Source: Deltaproteobacteria bacterium (lineage in GTDB: Bacteria > Myxococcota_A > Polyangia > Haliangiales > Haliangiaceae). From it: DNA of 64,000 bases. Both the position numbers and the translations under genes were made by a program. The DNA lies in NCBI GenBank assembly GCA_013813765.1, contig JACCRC010000559.1, positions 1 through 64,000 on the forward strand, written 5' to 3'. A model generated the notes under the pieces. That model worked only from the letters and a program-made list of their open reading frames with translations. It had not been told where the DNA came from and searched no databases. Below, in pieces: positions 36,547 to 45,394 of the stretch. Numbering within the stretch: position 1 is the stretch's first letter; each line of letters starts with the position of its first letter.

Positions 36547-37266
36547 CTACTGCCGTCGCGCGACGACGACATAGCCGAGAGTGGTGACCGCGCTCGATCC
36601 GATCAGGCCTGCCGCGCGTGGGGAGAGCCGCTCTGCTGCGCTGGCGCCGAACGCGACGATGCGCTGCGGTGCCACCACCGCGGCTCCGAGCACCGCACGC
36701 TGTGCCAGCGCCGGTACGCGCAGCGCCTTCATGGAGCGTCGCGTGATTCGATTCACGAGCTTCGCCGTGAGATCGCACACGACCGAGACCGCGCCGCCGC
36801 GCCGGATCAACTCGACCGGCTCGAGCCCCGCCGCCCCGAGCAGCTGGCGCAGCCCGTGCTCGGTGAAGCGATAGTAGTCGTGCGGCTGCTCGTGAATGCC
36901 GTAGAGGAATGGCACCGAGAGGATCACGTGTCCACCCGAGCGCACGACGCGCGAGAGCTCGCCGATCACGCGACCTGGATCACGGACGTGCTCGAGGACC
37001 TCGGTGCACAGGACCGTGTCGAAGCTCGCCGCCGCGAATGGCAGCGCGCCCGCATCCGCGTAGACGTCGATCGCGTGCTTTTGATGAAGCGTGCTCGGCC
37101 AGTCGCACGTCATGTGCAGCTCGACGTCGAAGAAGCCGCGGTACGGAGCCTCACCGCAGCCCACGTCGAGGAGGTCGCCGCGGCCGTAGCGGCGCGTGAG
37201 CTCGAGTGCGCGCCGGAGCCACCAGGTCGACAACCAGCTCGAGGCGGCGGGCTGCCCACGCTCCAT
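36547..37266 (-). CDS. Class I SAM methyltransferase (Methyltransf_11 type)
   Basis: This 239-residue protein has motif I GDLLDVGCGEAPYRGFF, the post-II region PFAAASFDTVLCTEVLEHVRDP, and GGHVILSVPFLYGIHEQPHDYYRF, a combination common in methyltransferases of O-antigen loci. The last 60 residues are hydrophobic with possible membrane-associating helices. It is the first gene of a minus-strand operon with asnB and a glycosyltransferase, and is divergent from the next glycosyltransferase with only 26 bases between the start codons. Confidence 0.86.
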   Translation of the reverse strand: MERGQPAASSWLSTWWLRRALELTRRYGRGDLLDVGCGEAPYRGFFDVELHMTCDWPSTLHQKHAIDVYADAGALPFAAASFDTVLCTEVLEHVRDPGRVIGELSRVVRSGGHVILSVPFLYGIHEQPHDYYRFTEHGLRQLLGAAGLEPVELIRRGGAVSVVCDLTAKLVNRITRRSMKALRVPALAQRAVLGAAVVAPQRIVAFGASAAERLSPRAAGLIGSSAVTTLGYVVVARRQ

Positions 37267-37292
37267 CAGTCGCTATCATAGGGCGGAACCCG

Positions 37293-38198
37293 ATGCTAAG
37301 GTCGCCGCGAGTGCCGGGTTCTTCTCCGACGGTGAGTATCGGCTTGCCGGTCTACAACGGTGAGGCGTTCGTCGCCGCTGCCATCGACTCGCTGCTCGCT
37401 CAGGACCACGCCGATCTCGAGCTCGTGATCAGCGACAACGCATCCACGGACCGCACTCCGATGATCTGCGAGGACTACGCGCGCCGCGATCCCCGCGTGC
37501 GGTTCTCCCGCAATGACACGAACATCGGTCCGAACCGAAACTTCTTGCGTGTGCTCGAGCTCTCGAGCGGCGAGCACTTCATGTGGGCCTCGCACGACGA
37601 CGTGTGGGCGCCGGACTACGTGAAGCTGTTGCTCGCGGGGTTCGCGGCCGGAGACAGCGTCGCGCTCTCCGCGGGGCGCACGGTGTACATGACCGAGGAG
37701 GGCGAGCCGTCCACCGTGCCATCGGCGAGCGCTCCCCCGGAGCACGTCGAGAGCGCACCGGAGGTCACTCGCTTGTTGCTGCAGCAGCACGCCACGAGCT
37801 GGTTCTACGGCCTGTTCCGGCGCACCGTCGCGATCGAGCTCATGGAGCTGTTGCGCGACGTTCCGGTGTGGGGCGGCGATCTGATGATCCTGCTGCGGCT
37901 ATGCCTGCGCTATCCGGTGGTCGGCGACGACCGTGCGATCATTCACAAGCGCCTGCGCACGCACACCTCGCATCAGCCGAAGACGCCGCGCGAGTGGGTG
38001 CGCTGGCAGCGGACGTTCGCGGCGGGAATGCTGCGCGAGGTCGCGTCTGCACGGCTGCCTCTGCCAGAGGCGACCGCCGTGCTCGGGCACCTGGTGCCGT
38101 TCCTGCGCAAGATCCTGTTCCGGAAGGGTGCGAAAGGGACCGCACTGATGTGGCTGCGTGCGGCGTATCAGCTCGGGCAAGGACGAGATCACGCATGA
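37293..38198 (+). CDS. Glycosyltransferase family 2 (GT-A)
   Basis: This 301-residue protein starts at the ATG at 37293, just after the divergent gene. GT2 features are TVSIGLPVYNGEAFVAAAIDSLLAQ, LVISDNASTDRTPMI and the metal site WASHDDVWAPDYV. An inverting transfer from a nucleotide sugar at the inner-membrane face is expected. It overlaps the next gene by four bases (ATGA), opening a four-gene + strand operon to 41465. Confidence 0.92.
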   Translation: MLRSPRVPGSSPTVSIGLPVYNGEAFVAAAIDSLLAQDHADLELVISDNASTDRTPMICEDYARRDPRVRFSRNDTNIGPNRNFLRVLELSSGEHFMWASHDDVWAPDYVKLLLAGFAAGDSVALSAGRTVYMTEEGEPSTVPSASAPPEHVESAPEVTRLLLQQHATSWFYGLFRRTVAIELMELLRDVPVWGGDLMILLRLCLRYPVVGDDRAIIHKRLRTHTSHQPKTPREWVRWQRTFAAGMLREVASARLPLPEATAVLGHLVPFLRKILFRKGAKGTALMWLRAAYQLGQGRDHA

Positions 38199-39382
38199 GG
38201 CTCCTGAGCTTCTCGTCGGGACTGAGCATCTGCGGGATCGCCGACTACAACCGGCACCTGATGCCCGAGCTCGCGCGGCGCATGGACGCGGAGACGGTGA
38301 AGATTCCGATCGCGCGCGCGAGCCGCGACGACGTCAGGGGGCTGCTCGCGCTGCGCCGAGAGTTCACCTCGCTGGCAGCACGGGCCGATTCCTTCGACGT
38401 CGCGCTCGTGCACTTGGTCACCCGGTACTGGAACGGTGTGCGCCCCGTCGAGAACATGTTCCCCGCGTTCCTCAACCGGCTGAAGCGGCCGATGATCCTC
38501 GTGCTGCACGAGTGGCCCACGATCCCGCAGGTGCACCACTATGCTGGTGCACTGCCCGCACGGCTCGCGAAGCGAGCGCTGACGTCGGCGTGGCTCGCGC
38601 ATGAGGTCGGTCAGCTCGATTACGTGCGGTGGCTCGAGCGCGACATGTTCCGCCGCGCGAGTAGGATCGTCGTGCACACGACGGAGCTTCGCGACCGGCT
38701 GACGGCGACGGGAATTCCCTCGGGCACCATCTCGGTGCAGCGCTTCCCGCTGCACGAGATGCCCGCGCCGGCGTGGTCCACTGACGAGGTGCTCGACCGC
38801 TTCGGGCTACGCGGCAAGCGAGCGCTGCTGCTGCTCGGGTACCCAATCGAGCGCAAGGGGTTCGATCTCGCCGTGCGAGCGCTCGCGAAGCTGCCGCCGG
38901 ATGTCGTGCTGTTCCTCGTGTGTCCCCAGCAAGACCCCGGGCAGCGCGCCAACGTCGAGACGTTGGGTGCGCTCGCCCGGGAGCAGGGCGTGGCGGATCG
39001 GCTGATCACCTCCGACTACCTCGACGACGCGCAGCTCGCCTCGGTCTTCCACGCCGTGACGATGGCGCTGTCGCCGTTCCGCAGCGTGACGGGGTCGAGC
39101 TCGCTCGCGCACTTCCTCGCCGCGGGCGTGCCGGTCGTCGCGTCGGATCTGCCACCGATCCGCCGCGCGCTCGAGGATGGCGCAGGGATCCGCGTATTTC
39201 CCGCGGGTGAGGCCGGCGAGCTCGCGCGAGTGATCGCCGGCGCGCTCGCCGAGCCGGGTGCGCTTGCGGCCATGCGATCGGCGAACGCGCGCTACGGCGA
39301 CGAGACCTCGTTCGCCGCGCTGGCGGATACGATCGCGGGGCTCGCCGAGGACGTGACTCGCAAGCGGCGGGTTGCACCATGA
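38195..39382 (+). CDS. Glycosyltransferase family 4-like
   Basis: This 395-residue protein begins MRLLSFSSGLSICGIADYNRHL, the acceptor-domain start seen in GT4 enzymes with a GI-A-Y pattern. The donor domain has ALLLLGYPIERKGFDLAVRAL, LITSDYLDDAQLASVFHAV and SSSLAHFLAAGVPVVASDLPP, where the first Glu of the E-x7-E motif is missing. Members with this change are known, so activity is likely. It overlaps both neighbours by four bases. Confidence 0.88.
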   Translation: MRLLSFSSGLSICGIADYNRHLMPELARRMDAETVKIPIARASRDDVRGLLALRREFTSLAARADSFDVALVHLVTRYWNGVRPVENMFPAFLNRLKRPMILVLHEWPTIPQVHHYAGALPARLAKRALTSAWLAHEVGQLDYVRWLERDMFRRASRIVVHTTELRDRLTATGIPSGTISVQRFPLHEMPAPAWSTDEVLDRFGLRGKRALLLLGYPIERKGFDLAVRALAKLPPDVVLFLVCPQQDPGQRANVETLGALAREQGVADRLITSDYLDDAQLASVFHAVTMALSPFRSVTGSSSLAHFLAAGVPVVASDLPPIRRALEDGAGIRVFPAGEAGELARVIAGALAEPGALAAMRSANARYGDETSFAALADTIAGLAEDVTRKRRVAP

Positions 39383-40590
39383 AGATCCTGCACCTCGTCC
39401 ACAACTACTATCCGTCGATCGGCGGAAGTCAGCTGCTGATCCAGAAGCTGTCGGAAGGCTTCGTCGCGCGCCACCGCGACGACGTCACCGTGTTCACGAC
39501 GAACGCGATCAAGAGCCCCAGCTTCTCGCAGAACGAGCTGATCCCCGTCGGAGACGAGCAGCTGAACGGTGTGCGCGTGCGGCGGTTTCCATTCTGGCGC
39601 AGACCACTTCCACTGCTGAAACGGCTGAAGAAGCTCGCCGAGCTCGCGCCGCTCCGAGTGCGCGAGTACCTCGAGCCGATCACGGCAGGCCCGATCTCCC
39701 CCGCGATGTATCGCGAGACCGAGCGCGCGGATGTCGATGTGGTCGGCTGCATGTCGTTCCCGTTCCTGCAGATGTACTACCCGCGGCGCAAGAACCGCCG
39801 CATCGTCCTGTTCGGTGCGCTCCACATTCGCGACGGTCACGTCGCAGCCCCGATGCTGCGAGCGATCGAGAACGCCGACGCGTACATCGCCTTCACGCAG
39901 TTCGAGGCAGACACGCTCGTGAAGAACGGGGCGCGCCCGGATCGCCTGCACGTCGTCGGACTCGGCGTCGACGTCGCGGACTCTGCCGTCGCGAATGGCC
40001 GCGAGATCCGCGCGCGGTTCGCGATCGGCGACGCTCCGGTCGTGGGCTTCATCGGCCGTCAGGCGCCCCACAAGGGCTGCGACACGCTGGTCCGCGCGAT
40101 GACCCTCGTCTGGGCGCAGCGACCCGACGCGTATCTCCTCCTCGCCGGGGGACGGACCGCGTACTCGCCGCGGATCGATGCGCTGGTCGCCGAGCTGCCG
40201 GCCGATCGGCGCGCGCGCGTGATCGTCGTCAATGACTTCACCGATGCCGAGAAGCCCTCGTGGTACGCGGCGTGCGACGTGTTTGTCACCGTGTCTACCG
40301 ACGAGTCGTTCGGGCTCTCGTTCGTCGAGGCGTGGGCGGCGCAGAAGCCGGTGATCGGTGGGCGGATCGGCGCGATCGAGTGCGTGATCCGAGAGGGCGA
40401 GGACGGGCTCCTGGTCCCGTGCAATGACCCTCCCGCGCTCGCGACCGAGATCGCGAAGCTCCTGGGTGACGCAGGGCTCCGCGCGCGGCTCGCGAAGGCC
40501 GGTCACGCGAAGGTGCGGGCCGAGCACGACTGGCCTATGGTCGTGGACCGCATCCGGCGCATCTACGAAGGAACGCTGACCGCACCATGA
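39379..40590 (+). CDS. Glycosyltransferase family 4 (GT-B)
   Basis: This 403-residue protein has a classic GT4 start, MKILHLVHNYYPSIGGSQLL. In the donor domain VVGFIGRQAPHKGCDTLVRAM, LLLAGGRTAYSPRIDAL and STDESFGLSFVEAWAAQKPVIGG (complete E-x7-E) are seen. The start overlaps the previous stop, and its own stop overlaps the methyltransferase start, so translation is coupled. Donor is unknown. Confidence 0.93.
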   Translation: MKILHLVHNYYPSIGGSQLLIQKLSEGFVARHRDDVTVFTTNAIKSPSFSQNELIPVGDEQLNGVRVRRFPFWRRPLPLLKRLKKLAELAPLRVREYLEPITAGPISPAMYRETERADVDVVGCMSFPFLQMYYPRRKNRRIVLFGALHIRDGHVAAPMLRAIENADAYIAFTQFEADTLVKNGARPDRLHVVGLGVDVADSAVANGREIRARFAIGDAPVVGFIGRQAPHKGCDTLVRAMTLVWAQRPDAYLLLAGGRTAYSPRIDALVAELPADRRARVIVVNDFTDAEKPSWYAACDVFVTVSTDESFGLSFVEAWAAQKPVIGGRIGAIECVIREGEDGLLVPCNDPPALATEIAKLLGDAGLRARLAKAGHAKVRAEHDWPMVVDRIRRIYEGTLTAP

Positions 40591-41465
40591 GCCGCAACAC
40601 CCGGTCCCTGATCGCCGAGCTGACGCCGCCGATCGTCGTGCGTCTCGCGCGGCAGATCGCGCCTGGGATGTTCTCCGCGAAGAAGCTCCTGCCGCGCTAC
40701 ATGGCCGGAAGGTTCGCCACGTACGGCGAGGCGAGCCGCGCCGCCGGCGTTGGTTACGAGAGCGAGCAGATGGCGGATGCGGTCCTCGCGAAGACGCAGT
40801 CCTTCCGCGAGCTGCTCGCCGAGGGCAAGCTCGTCACCTCGACGTTCGATCGCGTCGCGATGGCGCTGATGGCCGTCGGTGACGTCGGACCGGAGCTCCG
40901 CGTGATCGACTTCGGCGGCGCGTTCGGCACGCACTACTGGATCGCGAAGTCACTGCTCGGCGACCGAGTGCGGCTGCGCTGGCACGTCGTCGAGACGCCG
41001 GTGGTGTGCGCACGCGGTGCGCAGCTCGCGAATGACGAGCTAAAGTTCTTCGACTCGCTCGATGCTGCGAAGCGAGCACTCGGTGAGCCGCACCTCGTGT
41101 ACTCCGACGGCGTGCTGCACGCGCTGCCGGATCCCATCGATGCGCTGCGCCGATTGATCCAGTGCCGCGCGCGCTATCTCTGCCTGCGCCGGATCGGGAC
41201 GACCGAGCCCGCGACGTTCACCGTGCTGCACATCCGGCTCTCGGATCACGAGCCCGATGTTCCGCTGCCGGCGTCGATCGAGGACGGTCCGAGCCCGCTC
41301 GCGCTCGCATGTCCCACGCGCGACAGCGTCGAGCGCGCGCTCGGCGAGCGCTACACCATTCGCTACCGGTTCGGCGGCCCGTCGCAGGTCTATCCGCACG
41401 GAGACGTGACGGTGAGCATGTTCGGCTACTTCTGCGAGCTGAGCTCGGGCCAGTCGCGCCAGTAA
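40587..41465 (+). CDS. Putative glycan methyltransferase (TIGR04325-like)
   Basis: This 292-residue protein has the motif RVIDFGGAFGTHYWIAKSLLG in the SAM-binding position, then WHVVETPVVCARGAQLAN and LVYSDGVLHALPDPIDALRRLI. These are features of a methyltransferase family common in O-antigen clusters. The N-terminal 80 residues are helical and basic. As last gene of the 37293-41465 operon it probably decorates or caps the sugar added by the neighbouring transferases. The 3' end overlaps the convergent wbqC-like gene by 40 bases. Confidence 0.78.
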   Translation: MSRNTRSLIAELTPPIVVRLARQIAPGMFSAKKLLPRYMAGRFATYGEASRAAGVGYESEQMADAVLAKTQSFRELLAEGKLVTSTFDRVAMALMAVGDVGPELRVIDFGGAFGTHYWIAKSLLGDRVRLRWHVVETPVVCARGAQLANDELKFFDSLDAAKRALGEPHLVYSDGVLHALPDPIDALRRLIQCRARYLCLRRIGTTEPATFTVLHIRLSDHEPDVPLPASIEDGPSPLALACPTRDSVERALGERYTIRYRFGGPSQVYPHGDVTVSMFGYFCELSSGQSRQ

Positions 41466-42172
41466 CGGGCCTTCGTCGTCAGATACGTCGGTGCCTCGGG
41501 CCCGGTGTGGAACAAGAGATCGATGATCGACACGTATGGGTTGAACGAGCCGTGCAGCTGCGGATACGGCGCGAGCGCGTAGTCCATGTAGCTGACCTTC
41601 ACGGATGCCGCCTCGAACCGATCGTGTGCGATGTAGCGCATCCCGCCCTTGCCGCTCACGTAGTCGGTCGCGCCGAAGCGCTGGCAGATCAGGATCAATC
41701 GCTCGGTCGGATCCTCGGTGGCGATGTCAGTGAGCTGCGACGAGCGATGAAATTCACGATCGAGGCCGAGGTAGCGCGCGACCCGGCTCATCGACTCGAT
41801 GCACAGCTCCGACAACAGATCCGTCTCGAGCTGGAGGATCGGATCGATCAACTCTGACCACACGCGCTCGAAGTGCGGTGCCTTGCGATACGATTGCTCG
41901 ATCGCGCGCTGGTGCTTCTTGCGCCACGTCTGGTCGACGAACTTCGTCTGATCGATGCGTTGAAGGCGCGAGTCCTCTCGCTGCACCGGGATGGACAGCC
42001 ACTGCCAGCCCTGCTCGGAGTCGTTCTTGATCTGCACGCGCGTGTTGAAGCCCTTGCCGCGCGGTAGCTGAACATCGTCGTAGTACACGAGGACATCGGC
42101 GAGCCGGATCTGCTCGTAGATCCCCGGCCACGGCAGGTACATCGGCTGCGTGATGACAACCGTGCGGCTCAC
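41426..42172 (-). CDS. WbqC-family protein
   Basis: The GTG at 42170-42172 is taken as start because the family begins with VVITQPMYLPWPGIYEQIRLADV; it overlaps the Wzt stop by four bases. The protein has 248 residues. Family motifs continue with YYDDVQLPRGKGFNTRVQIKN, WLSIPV and GATDYVSGKGGMRYI. WbqC-like proteins occur in many O-antigen loci and have no proven biochemical role; some are suggested to be thioester- or acyl-handling enzymes. Here it is the last gene of the 15-gene run and sits with the ABC exporter and PLP aminotransferase. Confidence 0.9.
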   Translation of the reverse strand: MSRTVVITQPMYLPWPGIYEQIRLADVLVYYDDVQLPRGKGFNTRVQIKNDSEQGWQWLSIPVQREDSRLQRIDQTKFVDQTWRKKHQRAIEQSYRKAPHFERVWSELIDPILQLETDLLSELCIESMSRVARYLGLDREFHRSSQLTDIATEDPTERLILICQRFGATDYVSGKGGMRYIAHDRFEAASVKVSYMDYALAPYPQLHGSFNPYVSIIDLLFHTGPEAPTYLTTKARYWRDWPELSSQK

Positions 42173-43437
42173 GCGGTGCCCTGGAGGGCCGACCACGTCG
42201 AGGGGACGAAGTAGGTTCCCCACTCGCGGGTGAGCTGGAGGTCGACCTCGCGCTCTGCGGGAACCACGTCGAACGCCGCGCACATCCGCGGGAAGTCGAC
42301 ATCGCGCTTGCAGGCAGCGTCCGTGATCCACGGGCTGAGGAAGTAGTTCCCCGGATACAGCCCGAGGTTCTTCACCTCCAGCTCGAGCGTCACCGGCCCG
42401 AGGAGGCGGCCGAGCTTGAGACCTGCGTGAACCGAGCGGAGGTCGATGAGCGGCGTGCCCATCGAGTCGTGGATCAGTACGCCGAACACGGGATCGACGA
42501 GGGGCTCCTTGATCTCCGCGCGGATCCGCATGCGCAGCGTGTCGCCCATCCTGATCGCGCTATCCTCGGGTTCGCCAGGCTGCAGCTCGAGCTCGAGGAT
42601 GCGTCCCTCACCGCTGGTGATCCGATCCTGCCAGTCGTCGAGCGACACCTTGCGCGCGCGTACTGCCTCGCTGAGGTACTGCCCGATCGCTGCATCGGGG
42701 GCGCCGATCAACGCCACGCGCCCTTTGTCGAGCAGGCATACCCGCTGACATAGCTGTCGAATGCTCGCCATGTTGTGACTCACGAACAGCACGGTGCGGC
42801 CCTCGGCCTCTGCGAGTCCGCGCATCTTGCCGAGGCACTTCTGCTGGAACGCCGAGTCGCCGACCGCGAGCACCTCGTCGACGATCATGATCTCCGGCTC
42901 GAGGTGTGCGGCCACGGAAAACGCGAGCCGCACGTACATGCCGCTCGAGTAGCGCTTCACCGGTGTGTCGAGAAACTTCTCGACCTCGGAGAACGCGACG
43001 ATCGCGTCGAAGTTCTTCCGGATCTCCACGCGCGTCATCCCGAGGATCCCGCCGTTGAGGTAAATATTCTCGCGACCGGTCAGCTCGGGATGAAACCCCG
43101 TGCCGACCTCCAGCAAGCTCGCGACGCGGCCGCGCAGGTGGACCCTGCCTTCGGTCGGATCGGTGATCCGTCCCAGCACCTTGAGCAGCGTCGACTTCCC
43201 CGCGCCGTTGCGTCCGATGACACCGATCACTTCGCCTCGCGCGACGTCGAACGTGACGTCGCGGAGTGCCCAGAACTCTTCGCGGCTCGCCTGCTTCGGC
43301 GCGGCCTCGCGGAACGGGCGCTTGACGACGCCGGCGAGCTCCTCGCTCAGCGTGCGTCGCTCGCTGCCGCGCGCCACCTTGTGGCGGATCGTGTAGCTCT
43401 TGCCGAGCTTCTCGATGCGGATCATTGGTTCAGACAT
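42169..43437 (-). CDS. wzt: Polysaccharide ABC transporter ATP-binding protein with C-terminal glycan-binding domain
   Basis: This 422-residue protein has a nucleotide-binding domain (about residues 5-240) with Walker A GRNGAGKST (75-83), signature YSSGM (163-167), Walker B IMIVDEV (183-189) and the H-loop SHN (220-222). The extra 150 residues at the C-terminus form a beta-rich Wzt_C-like domain. In E. coli O8/O9a this domain binds the methyl- or phosphomethyl-capped end of the chain before export. The permease is directly upstream. Capping methyltransferases could be any of those in the locus. Confidence 0.94.
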   Translation of the reverse strand: MSEPMIRIEKLGKSYTIRHKVARGSERRTLSEELAGVVKRPFREAAPKQASREEFWALRDVTFDVARGEVIGVIGRNGAGKSTLLKVLGRITDPTEGRVHLRGRVASLLEVGTGFHPELTGRENIYLNGGILGMTRVEIRKNFDAIVAFSEVEKFLDTPVKRYSSGMYVRLAFSVAAHLEPEIMIVDEVLAVGDSAFQQKCLGKMRGLAEAEGRTVLFVSHNMASIRQLCQRVCLLDKGRVALIGAPDAAIGQYLSEAVRARKVSLDDWQDRITSGEGRILELELQPGEPEDSAIRMGDTLRMRIRAEIKEPLVDPVFGVLIHDSMGTPLIDLRSVHAGLKLGRLLGPVTLELEVKNLGLYPGNYFLSPWITDAACKRDVDFPRMCAAFDVVPAEREVDLQLTREWGTYFVPSTWSALQGTA

Positions 43438-43446
43438 CGCAGGGCT

Positions 43447-44280
43447 TTAGATGATGTCCGCGAACTTGTTCTCGGCGCGGCGGAAGTACCAGACGCCGAG
43501 CATCAGGGAGAGAACAGCGATGCCGGCCGCGGTCGCAATACCGAGCGTGTTGAGCTCCGAGTTGCCGCCGAGGATCGCCCAGCGGAAGCCATCGATCACG
43601 CCGACCATCGGATTCAGGCAGTATGCGGCGAACGCAGTGTCACCGAGCCGCTCGCGCACGAGCGTGCTGCTGTAGCCAACCGGTGAGATGTAGAGCCCGA
43701 ACTGCACGAGGAACGGGATCACGTAGCGGAAGTCGCGGTACTTGACGTTCAGCGCGGCGAAGAACAGTCCGAGCCCGGTCGCGACGAGCGCAGCCAGCAT
43801 CGCGAACAGCGGCAGCGTGACGATGCGCCAGTCCGGGAGGAACCGGAACCACACCATCATGCCGAGCAGGATGGTGAAGCCGATCAGCAGATCGACGAGG
43901 CTGGTCACCACGGACGCCGCTGGGATGATCATGCGCGGGAAGTAGACCTTGGAGATCAGCGCAGCGTTCGAGAGGAGGCTCATGCTCGCGGCGGACAGCG
44001 AGCCCGCGAAGAACTGCCAGGGCAGCATGCCCGCGATCACCATCAACGCGTAGGGCGCAGCGCCCTCGGACTCGAGCTTCGCGACGCGGCTGAACACGAT
44101 CGTCATCACGATCATCGTGACCAGCGGCTGCAGCACCGCCCACGCGACGCCGACCACCGTCTGCCGGTAGCGCACCGAGACATCGCGCCAGGCGAGCGTG
44201 AAGAACAGCTCGCGATAGCGCCACAGGTCGCGCCAGTAGCGGCGCGCGCGGGACCCGGGCTCGAGAATCAGCTCGTACAT
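43447..44280 (-). CDS. wzm: Polysaccharide ABC transporter permease
   Basis: I take the ATG at 44280 (MYELILEPGSRARRYWRDL), giving 277 residues, since this amphipathic N-terminus followed by RYRELFFTLAWRDVSVRYRQT is the family standard. Six TM helices follow, with the gate region QPLVTMIVMTIVFSRVAKLE and NPMVGVIDGFRWAILGG. Together with Wzt it would export finished undecaprenyl-PP-linked polysaccharide across the inner membrane. It lies nine bases before wzt and five bases after the aminotransferase stop. Confidence 0.95.
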   Translation of the reverse strand: MYELILEPGSRARRYWRDLWRYRELFFTLAWRDVSVRYRQTVVGVAWAVLQPLVTMIVMTIVFSRVAKLESEGAAPYALMVIAGMLPWQFFAGSLSAASMSLLSNAALISKVYFPRMIIPAASVVTSLVDLLIGFTILLGMMVWFRFLPDWRIVTLPLFAMLAALVATGLGLFFAALNVKYRDFRYVIPFLVQFGLYISPVGYSSTLVRERLGDTAFAAYCLNPMVGVIDGFRWAILGGNSELNTLGIATAAGIAVLSLMLGVWYFRRAENKFADII

Positions 44281-44285
44281 AGCGA

Positions 44286-45392
44286 TTACCGACGAGCCTC
44301 CGCGCGAACGACATCGCACACACGCTGCACGGTCGCTCGGTCGAGGTTGAGCGCGCTCGGCAAGTTGATGCCGAACGGCGCGAGCTCGTAGCTGACCGTG
44401 TTGCGCGTGCGCGCGACCGCTGCCTGTTCGGTGCCCTCGTACGCCGGGATCGAGCTCAGCGGATGGAAGAACGGTCGGCAATCGATGCCGTTCTGCGGGA
44501 GCAGCTCCATCCAGCGCTGTTTCGGCGTGCCCGGCGTGATCATCGAGACCATCCAGTAGGTGTTCTTCGTGCCCGGCGCCTCGCTGTTCATCACGAAGTC
44601 CGGAAGCTCCTCGCGGTACCAGGCGAAGATCTGACGCTTCTTGTCGACCAGCTCGTCGATCCGCTCGAGCTGCGCGAGGCCGAGCGCTGCCTGCATGCTG
44701 CTCATCTTGTACTTGAAGGCGACCTCGCGATTGAAGAAGTAGCGGTCGCCGGGCGCGCGGCCGTGGTCCCGCAGGAACATCGCGCGCTCGTAGAGGTCGG
44801 TGCGATCCGTGACGAGCATGCCGCCTTCGCCGGTGGTCAGCGTCTTCGACCCGTGGAAGCTGAACACGCCGACATCGCCGAAGCTGCCCGAGCGCTCGCC
44901 CCCCTGCTCGGAGCCGTGCGCCTCGGCGGCGTCCTCGATCACCGCGATGCCGCGCGCCTTGGCCACCGCACGCAGTGCTGCCATGTCGGGCATGTTGCCG
45001 TAGAGATCGACGACGATCACCGCCTTCGTGCGCGGCGTGATCACCGCGTCGAGCGACGTGGCCGAGATGCACCACGTATCGCGATCGATGTCGGCGAACA
45101 CCGGAATCGCGCCGACGTACTGGATCGGCGCGGCGGTCGCGATCCAGGTGACATCGGGGACGATCACCTCGTCACCCGGGCCGATACCGAGCGCCGCGAG
45201 CGCGAGGTGGAGGCCCGAGGTGCACGAGGGCAGGCTGATCGCGTGCTTCACGCCGGTGTAGTCGGCGAACGCGCGCTCGAACCGGTCGTGATAGAGGCTG
45301 TGGTTCCCGTACCAGGCGTTGGTCACGGCGTCGGTGACGTACGCGATCTCCTTCTCGGTGATCCACGGGCCTGAGATCGGGACCTGCGCCAT
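44286..45392 (-). CDS. DegT-family sugar aminotransferase, perosamine synthase-like
   Basis: This 368-residue protein starts at MAQVPISGPWITEKEI. Features are VPDVTWIATAAPIQYVGAIPVF, VIEDAAEAHGSE and SFHGSKTLTTGEGG. The Lys in FHGSK keeps PLP aminotransferase chemistry and rules out the His-containing CDP-4-keto-6-deoxyglucose 3-dehydratase (RfbH/E1), the usual partner of RfbF/RfbG. The spacing and motif set resemble PerA/RfbE, which aminate the C4 of a 4-keto-6-deoxyhexose. It could thus aminate the RfbG product or another keto sugar. Confidence 0.92.
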   Translation of the reverse strand: MAQVPISGPWITEKEIAYVTDAVTNAWYGNHSLYHDRFERAFADYTGVKHAISLPSCTSGLHLALAALGIGPGDEVIVPDVTWIATAAPIQYVGAIPVFADIDRDTWCISATSLDAVITPRTKAVIVVDLYGNMPDMAALRAVAKARGIAVIEDAAEAHGSEQGGERSGSFGDVGVFSFHGSKTLTTGEGGMLVTDRTDLYERAMFLRDHGRAPGDRYFFNREVAFKYKMSSMQAALGLAQLERIDELVDKKRQIFAWYREELPDFVMNSEAPGTKNTYWMVSMITPGTPKQRWMELLPQNGIDCRPFFHPLSSIPAYEGTEQAAVARTRNTVSYELAPFGINLPSALNLDRATVQRVCDVVRAEARR

Positions 45393-45394
45393 GG

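Noticed and set aside
44286-45392. Assignment as RfbH, the CDP-4-keto-6-deoxyglucose 3-dehydratase
   Set aside because: RfbH has His in place of the PLP Lys; here the motif is FHGSK with Lys, so it is an aminotransferase.
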